Translations under genes and position numbers: made by a program
From: Streptomyces sp. NBC_01237
GTDB taxonomy: Bacteria; Actinomycetota; Actinomycetes; Streptomycetales; Streptomycetaceae
Assembly (NCBI RefSeq): GCF_035917275.1
Contig: NZ_CP108508.1
Span: forward strand, 310,001-374,000
Direction: 5' to 3'
DNA: 64,000 nucleotides
Shown here: piece by piece, positions 18,516-27,230 of the stretch
Numbering within the stretch: position 1 is the stretch's first letter
Layout: the number at the start of each line of letters is the position of its first letter
The notes under the pieces: generated by a model
Database searches by the model: none
Seen by the model: only the letters and a program-made list of their open reading frames with translations
What the model was told of the DNA's origin: nothing

Positions 18516-20318
18516 TCAGCGCACCCGGAAGACCGGTCCGCGCGGGGTGAACGGAAGCCCCGCGCCCTCGGGGATCAGATAGGCGTGCTCGCGGCGCACC
18601 CGCAGCACGTCGCACCAGCCGTCGGTGATCACCAGGACGGGGGCCGTCGGCGGGAAGTCGTCGGCCCGCTGCAGCAGGTCGATGCCGGGTTGCAGGACCG
18701 TGCCGCCGCGCCCCCTGACCCGTACGCGCCCGGCGATCTCCGTCGGCGCCAGATACCCGGCGTCGTAGGCGGCGGCGTCGCAGAACACCACGCGGGCGGC
18801 CGGCACGTCGCGGGCCTCGGCGTAGGAGGCGATCGCGCCCAGTGCCTTGGCGAGCAGCGGGCCGGACATCGAGCCCGAGGTGTCCAGGACGACGCCGAAG
18901 GTGCAGCGAGCGACCTCCTCGGGCGGGAAGTGCCGGCCCGCGCGCGGGATGTCGGGGGTCGAGGCCTGGCGCCGGGCGGGCCGGGAGTAGCTGCGTACCG
19001 GCTCGGGCCGGGGAACGAACTCGTCGAACCAACGCGCCAGTTGGGCGTCCCAGGGGACGGGCGGGTGGGCTAGTGCACGAATCTCCTGGACCAGTCCGGC
19101 CGGTAGCAGGCCGCGCTGTCGGTCGGTGTGCAGCTGGTGGCCCTGGACGAGGGCGCGCCGGTAGAACTCGTCGAGGTCGACGGGGTCGGCGGTCCGGCCG
19201 GGCAGCGGTTCGCCCAGGATGTCGCCGGCGCCCTTCCCGCGCAGAGTCGCAAGGCGTCGCCCGCGCCGCAGCCCGGTGGCGATCCGGTCGTACACCTCCT
19301 CGGCCGACAGTCCCTTCAACTCGGCGTCGTACAGCAGCCCTTCGGGCATCGCACCGACGCACATCTCGACCAGCCAGCCGTTGATGACGTAGTCGGCGGC
19401 GACGTTGAAGAAATAGTGGTCGCGGGCACCGCGGCGCCCGCCGTGGCGCAAGGCGGCGTGCAGCATCTCGTGGGCGAGGATGAACTGCCACTCCTCGTCC
19501 GTGAACCGCTTGAGCGGGTTGATGTAGATCTCGCCGGCGGTGGCGTCCACGGCGGCCACGGAAATGTCGTGGACGCGGGCGAGTTCGGCGTCGGCGACGA
19601 CGGTCAGACCGGCCGCGAGGCCGCCGAGCAGCGGGTAGGACGAGACGAACCAGTTGAGGGCACGGTCCCAGGGACGCTGGGCGACGCGCTCACCGGTGAG
19701 CCGGTCCCGGCGGCCGCCAGCGACGTCCATCGCCGCGGAGACCGTACGGGTCAGGGCGTACGCGAAGGCGAGCTGCCGGTCGGGCAGGACGGTGTCCCAG
19801 TGCGGCCACTGGACCAGCAGTTGGTCGGGTTCGCCGTCCGCGGTGCCGCACCGCTCGTAGGCGGCCGGGACGCCGGTCCTGCGCCAGCGGGCGGCGAGCT
19901 GCTCCTCGTCGCCGTCGGGGTAACTCTCGGGGAGGTGGTCGGGAGCGGTGCCGATGGGGAAGGTGGCGAGGAAGCGGTTGACGACGGTGCAGCGGGCGGC
20001 GAGATCGAAGCGGTCGGGCTGTTCGCGGGGCTCCTTGGAGGCGGGGAGGTGGCCGAAGCCGAGGTGGAGGAGGGCATGGGCGAGCGCCCATGCCCACTCG
20101 CCGGGTTCGGCACGGCGGGTGGGGTGGACGTTCACCCGCCCGTTGGAATCTGCCCGGACGAGGCCCTGGCCAGGGGCGTCGGCGTTGCCTTTGGTGCGGA
20201 CGAAGTCGGCGTCGACGGCTGCGAGGGCGGGGTTGCGGCGCACCAGGTCGGCGCCGGCGGCGAAGGCCTCGGCGGCCGGGTCGGGGCGGTCGGCACCCTG
20301 CTTGCGGGACCGGCTCAA
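18516..20318 (-). CDS. DUF2201-type metallopeptidase-like protein with C-terminal VWA domain
   Basis: 600 residues from TTG 20318, which overlaps the TGA of the upstream ATPase gene in the tetranucleotide TTGA; no ATG or GTG is nearby in frame. Around residue 281 is AHEMLHAALRHG, an HExxH zinc-binding motif with a further His. The C-terminus (about 470-600) is a von Willebrand A-like domain with an intact MIDAS start, LDTSGSMSG. Proteins of this type pair with MoxR-like ATPases, as here, and are thought to work as a metal-cofactor-insertion or protein-remodelling machine. Substrate unknown. Confidence 0.82.
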   Translation of the reverse strand: MSRSRKQGADRPDPAAEAFAAGADLVRRNPALAAVDADFVRTKGNADAPGQGLVRADSNGRVNVHPTRRAEPGEWAWALAHALLHLGFGHLPASKEPREQPDRFDLAARCTVVNRFLATFPIGTAPDHLPESYPDGDEEQLAARWRRTGVPAAYERCGTADGEPDQLLVQWPHWDTVLPDRQLAFAYALTRTVSAAMDVAGGRRDRLTGERVAQRPWDRALNWFVSSYPLLGGLAAGLTVVADAELARVHDISVAAVDATAGEIYINPLKRFTDEEWQFILAHEMLHAALRHGGRRGARDHYFFNVAADYVINGWLVEMCVGAMPEGLLYDAELKGLSAEEVYDRIATGLRRGRRLATLRGKGAGDILGEPLPGRTADPVDLDEFYRRALVQGHQLHTDRQRGLLPAGLVQEIRALAHPPVPWDAQLARWFDEFVPRPEPVRSYSRPARRQASTPDIPRAGRHFPPEEVARCTFGVVLDTSGSMSGPLLAKALGAIASYAEARDVPAARVVFCDAAAYDAGYLAPTEIAGRVRVRGRGGTVLQPGIDLLQRADDFPPTAPVLVITDGWCDVLRVRREHAYLIPEGAGLPFTPRGPVFRVR

Positions 20319-21376
20319 CGCCGGGCCTCGACCAGGCGCGGCATATCGCGGGCGGCCTCCACCAGGAACCAGGCGGGCAGCACCGGGTTGCCGTCGGCAT
20401 CCTCGGCGATGACGGTCTGGGCGACCTCGACGGAGATCTCGGCGAGCTGGACGAGCAGCGACTTGGCGCGGTAGGAGGTCTCGCGCACGGCAGCCGAGGC
20501 GTGCTCGCGCCGGGCCGGGAGCTCCTTGACGAGCCGCCCCCGGAACGCCTCGGCGAGGTAGTAGAGCAGGTCGCGGTCCTCGATGCGGCGGGGCCAGGAG
20601 GCGTCTCCCTTGATGATCGCCTCGATGCCGTAGGTGTGCCGCACGATCTTGGCGTACCCGCAGAAGGAGACGGCGTGGGCGGGGGTCAGCGTCCCGTGGG
20701 CCACGATCTTCAGTGTCTCCTCCTCCAGTGACGCCCCGAAGGAGTGCAGCGCGTCGGAGAGCATGTGCCAGGAGCGGGGCGTGGAGAACGGTTCCTCGGT
20801 CTTGGGCGGCTGCGACCACAGGTGGTCGGGCCGGTCAGAGAGGTAGTCCACCACCCAGGGGTGGATGCCGTTCTCGCCCGCCCACACCAGCCAGTCGGTG
20901 GCGGAGGCACGCAGGTGGACGTGGGTGAGGCGGTTGACGAGTGCGGAGGCGATGGGGCGTGCCAGGGCGTTGTCGGTGGCGCGGTTGCCTGCGCCGATCA
21001 CGATCGAGCCTGCCGGGAGTTCGTAGGTGCCGATCCGGCGGTCGAGGATGAGCGAGTAGAACGCCTTCTGCACATCCGGGGTCGCGGCGTTCAGCTCGTC
21101 CAGGAAGAGGCAGTACGGCTCGTCGCGGGCGATCGCCTCCGGCGGGCAGAACACGGAGCGGCCGTCGCGGATCTGCGGCACACCCATCAGGTCTTCAGGG
21201 GCGAGCTGAGTGCCCAGCAGGCTTACGCACTCCAGGCCCAGGGAGTCGGCGAACTTCCGTACCAGGGAGGACTTCCCGATGCCGGGAGCGCCCCAGAGGA
21301 ATACCGGGCGGACCGTGGCGAGACCCAGGAGAAGGTCCGGGATCTGGGTGGGGGTGACGGTGACTGCGGCCTGCAA
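20315..21376 (-). CDS. MoxR-type AAA+ ATPase
   Basis: 353 residues from TTG 21376, picked because GGAGGAG is 8 bases upstream and the product then starts just before the fold (VTVTPTQIPDLLLG). GTG 21445 is the alternative. Walker A GAPGIGKS (about 28-35), Walker B CLFLDELN (about 85-92), sensor 1 IGAGN and sensor 2 R in NRLTHVHL-RA are visible. It is coupled to the downstream VWA/metallopeptidase gene. The pair likely acts as chaperone: the ATPase remodels a client bound by the VWA protein. Confidence 0.87.
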   Translation of the reverse strand: MQAAVTVTPTQIPDLLLGLATVRPVFLWGAPGIGKSSLVRKFADSLGLECVSLLGTQLAPEDLMGVPQIRDGRSVFCPPEAIARDEPYCLFLDELNAATPDVQKAFYSLILDRRIGTYELPAGSIVIGAGNRATDNALARPIASALVNRLTHVHLRASATDWLVWAGENGIHPWVVDYLSDRPDHLWSQPPKTEEPFSTPRSWHMLSDALHSFGASLEEETLKIVAHGTLTPAHAVSFCGYAKIVRHTYGIEAIIKGDASWPRRIEDRDLLYYLAEAFRGRLVKELPARREHASAAVRETSYRAKSLLVQLAEISVEVAQTVIAEDADGNPVLPAWFLVEAARDMPRLVEARR

Positions 21377-21564
21377 GCGGTGGGCTCCTCCGAGGGAATG
21401 TCCTGTTCGCCCAGCAGCGTATGGGGCTGGTGGGGAGAGTGACACCTGATTATTTCCCCTGCCCTGCTGCCGGTGCCGACTCCCTGAGCAGCTCCGGCAG
21501 CAACAACTGGCGTGGAGTGGACGACCAACGCGTCTGGTGGCGGTTCCGCTCCCTCTGCCGCTCC

Positions 21565-21915
21565 TCAGCCCAGTGACAGGCCGCCCTGATCGTCCTTGAT
21601 CTTCACCTTGACCCAGGCATGGCCGCTCTTGCTGCCGTCGCCGACGCCGTCGACCTTGCACTCGAACCCTCGGCCCGCCTCGACGGGGATGGAAGCGGGG
21701 CAGCTGACATCATCGATGGTCGGGGGCTTGGCGAAGTCGGTGGAGCTGACGTTGTTGAGCACGGCCCGCGACAGCGCGTCCTGATCCAGGACACGCTGCG
21801 GCTGCACGGCGGGACTCCCGGCCAGCAGCATGATGGTGAAAGTGAGCGCACAACAGGCGATCACGGCCAGGGAGAACGCGATGACGGTCCGGGCGAAGCT
21901 GCGTTGATCAGTCAC
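21565..21915 (-). CDS. Membrane-anchored DUF4333-like protein
   Basis: About 116 residues from GTG 21915 (AGGA 8 bases upstream); TTG 21951 would add 12 residues. One membrane helix near the start (FSLAVIACCALTFTIMLLAG) is followed by an outside domain with VSCPASIPVEAGRGFECKV, the two-Cys core typical of DUF4333, probably disulfide-bonded. Function of the family is unknown. An out-of-frame 11-codon frame from ATG at 21946 ends in TGA overlapping the GTG, so coupling with a short leader is conceivable. Confidence 0.7.
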   Translation of the reverse strand: MTDQRSFARTVIAFSLAVIACCALTFTIMLLAGSPAVQPQRVLDQDALSRAVLNNVSSTDFAKPPTIDDVSCPASIPVEAGRGFECKVDGVGDGSKSGHAWVKVKIKDDQGGLSLG

Positions 21916-22078
21916 GCGAACAGTCCTATCCGGCTGTCCGTGCTCATACAACCCCCTGTGGTGACATGAACTCGCCTCTCAGTCCCTGCGGAGTGCTCCC
22001 GCGCCACCGCCTGCGCGGCCGGGGAGGAACAAGACTGCGGAAACCAGGTGGGGACAATCCCGACAGCATCCTGGCGAT

Positions 22079-22520
22079 GAAGTGGATCCTGCTCAGTGAA
22101 CATCCGGAGGAGATCGCACGCGGAGCCGCCTTCCGGCTCCCGGCCCAGCGGCCGCAGGAGACTGTCGAGTTCATGCTCGCGGAGCTGCCGCCGGGTGACG
22201 CCGATCGGATGGGGCTCACCGTGACCACCGGCTACGAGGCCGGGCTGTGGGTGGTGTCCTGCCGGACGAGGCGTATGCGGCGGGACGGCCGTGGGCGGTG
22301 TCCGCCTCGTGGCTGCTCCTGCGCCGCATGCGGGGACATCGGCGGCTTCCGCAACGCCCGCGCGCGTTCGCGCGACTTCGGCGGCGCCACGCCGAGCAGC
22401 CGGGTGCTCAGGCCGATCGACGCACAAGATGCCGACCAGGTGGAGATGCCGGCACCTTCGGTCGATCAGCCGGATCGGCAACGAACGTCTTCGGCACGGA
22501 CTGAGTGCTGCTGCGAGACT
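22079..22520 (+). pseudogene. Decayed small gene, family not recognised
   Basis: ATG 22079 opens a convincing protein start (KWILLSEHPEEIARG ... TVEFMLAELPPGDADRMG ... YEAGLWVV). At about 22255 the sense continues in another frame (LPDEAYAAGRPWAVSASWLL), and after about 22310 no frame reads well. The acidic, Trp-rich style recalls small immunity-type proteins, but I cannot name a family. A frameshifted remnant is the best reading. Confidence 0.4.
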
Positions 22521-22663
22521 GTCCTGAACAGGGAGCTGCGGGCCGTGGGACGTCAGGGGGAATCCTCACGGGCGGCCGACCGCGCCGCCGTCACCCATGA
22601 CGATCGTGCGCCGGCGGGGATCGCCGAGGGAATGAAGGTGGGCGAATGGTTCAGGAAAGCGTG

Positions 22664-23695
22664 ATGCGCGTAGCCGTGATCGGCTCGGGCATCCTGGGAG
22701 CGGCCGTAGCTGACGAACTGGTGCGCCGCGGCCTGTCCGTCGTGGTCTGCACGGCGGAGGAGTCGCGGCCACCGGTGACGGATGTGGCGTTCGGCTGGCT
22801 CAACGCGCACGGGTCGGCGGCGGAGCCGCCGTCGGGCACGCGCGACCGGGACGAGCTCGCCCGGTCGCTCGGCGTGCTGCGCAGCGTCACGGCGAGGCCG
22901 CCGTTGCGTGGCATCATCACCTGGAACGGCGCCGTGAGCTGGGCATCGACCACAACCGCGACGGCTCGGTTCGCCGAGCGATCAGGCCCCGGCGTCGCGA
23001 CCGTCGAGGCGGGGGCCCTGCGTCAGATCCTTCCCGGCCTGCGGGTTCCGCCGCCGGTCGTCGCGCACGCGGGCGACGAGGGCATGGTCGAGCCGGACGA
23101 CCTGCGCCACGCGTTCCTCGCCCGCGCGCGGGCGGGCGGAGCCACCGTCGTCGCCACTCGGGTGGATCGCATCCGGGCGCGGCGGGCAGGCGGCTACGAG
23201 CTGGAGGGCACCGGAGCGGCACTCACGGTCGACCGGATCGTTCTCGCCTGCGGGACGGGCCTGCCCGCCCTCGCGGAGCAGGTCGGCGAGCACATCGAAG
23301 TGCCCGGTGTACCGGCCGCGCGCTTCACCTTCTCCGCACCGGAACTGCGTCTGGACCGAGTGGTGTCCACGCCGGACTTCGAGATCCGGCCGTCCGCCCG
23401 GCACGGCTTCGTGGGTGCCGAGGACGTGGTCCCGGGCGAATCGGAGACAGCGACGCGGGCGCGGGTGCACGAGTCCCTGAGTGCCGTGCGGGAGGCGTTC
23501 GGGCTGCCGCGGGAGCCGGCCCTGAGGACCGTCACCGTAGGCATCCGCCCGATCCCGACCGGCAACGGCATACTCTGCGCACCGCTGGCGAATGCTCCGG
23601 GAGTCGTCGCACTCGCCGCACACCCCGGGGTGACGCTCGCGGCCTCGCTGGCCCAGCGGGCGGCGGAACACGTCGGCACCCCCGATCCCCGATGA
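22664..23695 (+). CDS. FAD-dependent oxidoreductase, DAO/glycine-oxidase-like
   Basis: 343 residues from ATG 22664 (AGGAAAG site 8 bases upstream). It begins MRVAVIGSGILGAAVADELVRRG, a dinucleotide-binding beta-alpha-beta fold for FAD, and ends with the usual second FAD contact of the family (GIRPIPTGNGILC ... VALAAHPGVTLAASLAQRAAEH). Family members oxidise amines or D-amino acids using oxygen. No neighbour suggests a pathway. Downstream, 23696-24143 holds no gene I can support. Confidence 0.82.
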   Translation: MRVAVIGSGILGAAVADELVRRGLSVVVCTAEESRPPVTDVAFGWLNAHGSAAEPPSGTRDRDELARSLGVLRSVTARPPLRGIITWNGAVSWASTTTATARFAERSGPGVATVEAGALRQILPGLRVPPPVVAHAGDEGMVEPDDLRHAFLARARAGGATVVATRVDRIRARRAGGYELEGTGAALTVDRIVLACGTGLPALAEQVGEHIEVPGVPAARFTFSAPELRLDRVVSTPDFEIRPSARHGFVGAEDVVPGESETATRARVHESLSAVREAFGLPREPALRTVTVGIRPIPTGNGILCAPLANAPGVVALAAHPGVTLAASLAQRAAEHVGTPDPR

Positions 23696-24143
23696 CGAAG
23701 GGATGGTGTGGGAGCCGAGGAATGAGGCCGGGGAGACGGTGCTCGCCGCGCTCCGCGGGACCGGACCATGGCACACACCCCCCAGCAGCACCGCCGCACA
23801 AGGTGAGCCCTTCCTCCGCACCGGAGGGCGGTCGCCCACGTCCCCATGGGCGTCGGACACCGTACGAGTGACTGCGCCGCGTACGCGTGGTCCGTGGTCG
23901 TTCCTGGGTACGCGGCAGTTCAGACGGTCCGGCTGACGAGCGCGGCTTCCGGGCGGTCAAGAAGTTCGGTACCACACCGCACCACAGCACCCCGGAACCC
24001 AGGACGAACCCTCAGGCGTCGTCTCCCTGGTCAGCGCGGCAAGGCCGTAGATGCCCTGATACGCAAGCGGGTCCGCCGCTTCCACCTGCTCCGGGTGACG
24101 CCGGTGGAGTGGCTGACCGGCATGAAGAAGCAGGCCGCGGCCA

Positions 24144-25139
24144 TCAGCCCGCCGGTATCAGCGCCAGCGCCTCGTTCAGGTGATGCTCGGCGATCCCCCG
24201 CATGAACTCCCGGTCGGGGAAGTCCCCGTCGAGCAGGCGCAGCGGGCCGGCTGTCAGCGACAGATGCTGGGTGAGTTCGTAGAGTGCGAGGCGGTCCCCG
24301 TCGAGACCGTCCACCGCCAGCTGCCGGTACTGGCTGTCGGAATGGCGGAGGCGTAGGAACACGTGCTCCCATTCGACGTCGAAGTACAGCAGGTTCTCGA
24401 TGTCGATCACGACGGGATGGCCGTCCCGGTCGACCCTGACGTGGTCCAGGCCCAGCTCTCCGTGGACGACGCAGTACTCGACGCGCGGCCGCACCGCTGC
24501 GGTCAGCTGACGCAGCCGCTCCTCCAACTGATCGCGGGCATCGGCGATCCGGTGGTCGCGCGCGGTCGCCTCGGCGAGGCAGCGCAGCGCGAAGGCCAGT
24601 GCCGCCTGCTCGCACGAGGCCGCGCGTGACGTGCCGCCCGCGTCGATCAGGGCCACCTTGCCGAAGGACTGGGCCCGGTGACCGCGCATCGTCGCCAGGG
24701 TCTCGGCGAGGCGCGTCATGGTCGGCTCCGCAGCACGCGGGTCGCGGTTGCGCAGGCCCATCAGGTCCTCTCCGGGCACGTCCTCGACGATCGCGAGTTC
24801 GGCCGGGTAGTGGGTACGGTCGCGGTCGGCCAGGTGGATCTCAAGGACCCGAAGGCCCAGCGCCTCCAGGCGCGCGTGCGCGGCCTCGAACAGATCGAGC
24901 CCGGTACCGGGCGAGAAGGGATCGGCGAGGTCGCCGTCGTGCTCGGTGGTCGGCCAGTAGTTCTCCGAGTCCTCCCACAGATAGGCGATCGCCGTCCTGG
25001 CGTCGTCCATCGTCAGCCGGTACACACCCTTCGTGGTGCCGCCCGCGAGCCGCTCCACCGCCTCCAGCTGTCGCCCGCCGCCCAGCGCTGCCCGCGCCGC
25101 ACCCGCCAACTGATCCCGCGTCACTCTCTTCGGTGCCAC
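24144..25139 (-). CDS. Aminoglycoside-phosphotransferase-like (APH) family kinase
   Basis: 331 residues from GTG 25139 (GAGGGGGAAGG upstream). The fold is a protein-kinase-like small-molecule kinase: N-lobe GGTTKGVYRLTMDDARTAIAYLW with the lysine position atypical, catalytic loop VVHGELGLDHVRVD (HGE instead of HGD) and metal motif VVIDIENLLYFDVEWEH (DxE). Substitutions of the catalytic Asp and of the ATP Lys suggest altered chemistry or a different substrate, not a canonical resistance enzyme. The upstream 428 bp to the SDR gene look empty. Confidence 0.75.
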   Translation of the reverse strand: MAPKRVTRDQLAGAARAALGGGRQLEAVERLAGGTTKGVYRLTMDDARTAIAYLWEDSENYWPTTEHDGDLADPFSPGTGLDLFEAAHARLEALGLRVLEIHLADRDRTHYPAELAIVEDVPGEDLMGLRNRDPRAAEPTMTRLAETLATMRGHRAQSFGKVALIDAGGTSRAASCEQAALAFALRCLAEATARDHRIADARDQLEERLRQLTAAVRPRVEYCVVHGELGLDHVRVDRDGHPVVIDIENLLYFDVEWEHVFLRLRHSDSQYRQLAVDGLDGDRLALYELTQHLSLTAGPLRLLDGDFPDREFMRGIAEHHLNEALALIPAG

Positions 25140-25567
25140 GCCCGCGGCCCGCCTTCCCCCTCGATGACCGGGGCACCCTACGCGAGCCGTCGTCCAACGC
25201 CAAACGAATTTCGCCGAAGGTGTCGTGCGCGCCATAGGGCCAGGCGCCAGGCAGCGTGATGAAGGCTTTCCAGGACCTGGCGATTCATCGTTGGGCACCT
25301 GCGGCGGGAGCTTGCCTCGCTCTCTGTACCGCCACCGGGCCCGTGTCCGGACGGCAGACGTCGCAGCTCCACCCGGGCGGCCGGGATCCGGCCGGGCGGG
25401 GTGGACCCGAACTGATGCCTCCGGATCCGGGAGGACAGGTACGGGAGGCGACGGCGAAGGCCTGTCGGCGATCCGTAGGCGATGTGTCGGTGGCCGCTGA
25501 AACCATCGGTGCCGGTTGCCCGACAGGCAGTCCCAGCCCCCTTCACCAGCACAGGAGCCCCCTCGCC

Positions 25568-26518
25568 ATGTCGCCCACGCCCTCCACCCCACCCTGGGAT
25601 GTCCGACGGCTGCCGCGTGCCGATGACAGCGTCTTCCTGGTCACCGGCGGTAACGCCGGCATCGGGTACTTCGTCGCGGAGCAGTTGTCGGCAACCGGAG
25701 CCACCGTCGTACTCGGCAGCCGGAACCCCGCCAAGGCCGAGGCCGCCATGGCCTCGATCCGTGCACGTGTCCCTGGCGCACGGGTGCGGGCCGTACGGCT
25801 GGACCTCGCCGACCTCTCATCGCTCGAAACAGCGGTGGAATCGCTGGGGGTGGAATGTCTCGACGCTGTGGTCCACAACGCCGGTGTCGCGCTCGATGTC
25901 CCGCCACGACGGGAGACCGGCGACGGTCACGAGCTCATGTTCGGCACGAATCACCTGGGGCACTTCGTCCTGACCCGGTGGCTCATGCCGCTGCTGTCGG
26001 CTGCGCCGGCGGCCCGCATGGTGACCATGGGCAGCTTCGCGGCGAAGTCCGAGCGGATCGACCTGGACGACCTTCAGTCCGAAGAGGACTACCGGCCCAA
26101 GCGCGCCTACGGACGCTCCAAGTTGGCGCAGATGTACTTCGGCGTCGAACTCGAACGTCGACTGCGCGCCGTCGGCAGCACGGTGGCGAGCGTGGTGGTA
26201 CATCCCGGCGGCGCCCTGGATTCCCTCACCCCGTCACGACCGCCGGTCCATGTGCGCACCACCGGCGCGCGTCTGAGCGCGGCACCCGCGGCCCTCCTTC
26301 TCCAGGGCAAGCACGCCGGGGCCCGGCCCGCCGTCCGAGCGGTGCTCGACCCGGATGTGCGGGGAGGCCGGCTGTGGGGCCCACGCGTCTTCGGCCTGCG
26401 CGGCGAGCCCCGACGCGAACCGCTGTGGAACCACCTCGCCGACACCTCCGTCGCGTCGCGGTTGTGGGACGCCAGCTGTGATCTGACCGGCCTCGACCTC
26501 GGTGTCACCCCCGGATAG
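25568..26518 (+). CDS. Short-chain dehydrogenase/reductase (SDR)
   Basis: 316 residues from ATG 25568. NAD(P)-binding motif TGGNAGIGYF (about 26-35), NNAG equivalent VHNAGV, and catalytic YGRSK (Tyr181, Lys185) are present; Ser lies in MVTMGSFAA. The similarity is to the retinol-dehydrogenase/WWOX-like group (TNHLGHFVLTRWLMPLL). NADP preference is likely from the R after strand 2 (GSRNPAKAEAA). Substrate unknown. Confidence 0.87.
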   Translation: MSPTPSTPPWDVRRLPRADDSVFLVTGGNAGIGYFVAEQLSATGATVVLGSRNPAKAEAAMASIRARVPGARVRAVRLDLADLSSLETAVESLGVECLDAVVHNAGVALDVPPRRETGDGHELMFGTNHLGHFVLTRWLMPLLSAAPAARMVTMGSFAAKSERIDLDDLQSEEDYRPKRAYGRSKLAQMYFGVELERRLRAVGSTVASVVVHPGGALDSLTPSRPPVHVRTTGARLSAAPAALLLQGKHAGARPAVRAVLDPDVRGGRLWGPRVFGLRGEPRREPLWNHLADTSVASRLWDASCDLTGLDLGVTPG

Positions 26519-26933
26519 TGGCAGCCACGCGCGTTCACCAACAGGCGTGTTCGATGTGGCCGACTACACCGCTCAGCCACCGAACGACTGACGTCACCTG
26601 ACAGCCGGTGCCGCCCTGATCACACGACTGAAGTGCGGTGACTGTGGGTGTACGGCTGAGCCGGCGATGCGGCACAGCCCGCGTCGGACGCACCGGATGA
26701 GGTCCTCAGGAGGGGGCGATGTTGAGGGGCCGGCCTCGGCGGAGCGGGGACCGGAGGCTTCGTCGGGGCTGTTCTCCAGAACTTGCCTATGTCATGTGCG
26801 CATGACCAAACCACCCCATTCGCTGCCATCCACTCCGCACGGGTGTCCACATTGGGTACCAATGGATAAATTAGGAGTGATTTGCCGAGATACAAATATC
26901 TATGAATTCGAAACGTGAATGAGTCAATTCAGG
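26519..26933. other. Intergenic region without a supportable gene
   Basis: No frame shows protein-like composition on either strand. The last 130 bases become much richer in A/T (AAATTAGG, ACAAATATCTATGAATTCG), leading into the promoter of the P450/peptide locus. The drop in GC sets this locus apart from its surroundings and may indicate horizontal transfer. Confidence 0.5.
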
Positions 26934-26978
26934 AAGTGACGTGAGTCACTTGACACGTACATCGAACAGGTCTTTACT
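26934..26978 (+). promoter_or_regulatory. Promoter with overlapping operator for the precursor-P450 unit
   Basis: A perfect 7-4-7 inverted repeat AAGTGAC-GTGA-GTCACTT (26934-26951) overlaps a consensus -35 box TTGACA (26950-26955). Seventeen bases on is TTTACT (26973-26978), a four-of-six match to a -10 box. Transcription would begin near 26985, giving a leader of about 90 bases before the peptide start at 27076. The palindrome over the -35 box implies repression by an unlinked dimeric regulator. Confidence 0.55.
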
Positions 26979-27075
26979 TCCCACGGCAGTTGAAATGAAG
27001 CCGGGAATTCTTGCCGGTCTCGACATCTTCTGCCGCCGAATAGGTAGCTCGTTCACCACTAAAATGGAGGTGCTC

Positions 27076-27153
27076 ATGAAGCTCGTTCGCATCATCAATA
27101 AGTTCCGCCCGGAAAAGAGCCTCAAGGCGTACGCCTGGTACGGCTGGATTTAA
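27076..27153 (+). CDS. Candidate atropopeptide (tryptorubin-type) RiPP precursor peptide
   Basis: 25 codons from ATG 27076, five bases after GGAGG. The leader is basic (KLVRIINKFRPEKSLK) and the C-terminus is strikingly aromatic, KAYAWYGWI. Atropopeptides are made from short precursors whose last six residues are crosslinked between Trp and Tyr side chains by a cytochrome P450; tryptorubin A derives from AWYIWY. Here the last six, A20-I25, read AWYGWI, keeping Trp-2, Tyr-3 and Trp-5 but with Gly and Ile at positions 4 and 6. A P450 gene follows 77 bp later. In-frame starts further upstream (26941 GTG, 26995 and 27064 ATG) lack this ribosome site, and 26941 precedes the predicted transcript. 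Confidence 0.8.
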   Translation: MKLVRIINKFRPEKSLKAYAWYGWI

Positions 27154-27173
27154 TCAGGTAGTTTCCCTGCCGG

Positions 27174-27208
27174 GCTCGCGCCGGTCAGGAATTCTGGTCG
27201 GCGCGAGC
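27174..27208 (+). terminator. Hairpin between precursor and P450 genes
   Basis: GCTCGCGCCG (27174-27183) pairs perfectly with CGGCGCGAGC (27199-27208) around a 15-base loop, 20 bases after the peptide stop. No U-tract follows. It probably attenuates read-through, or stabilises the short message, so that peptide is made in excess over enzyme. Confidence 0.65.
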
Positions 27209-27230
27209 TACCTACCCACGGAGTTCACCC

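Noticed and set aside
26941..27075. Longer in-frame N-terminus for the small peptide upstream of the P450
   Set aside because: The GTG lies within the predicted promoter, no ribosome site is present, and the extension lacks leader-like features; ATG 27076 has GGAGG at the right distance.
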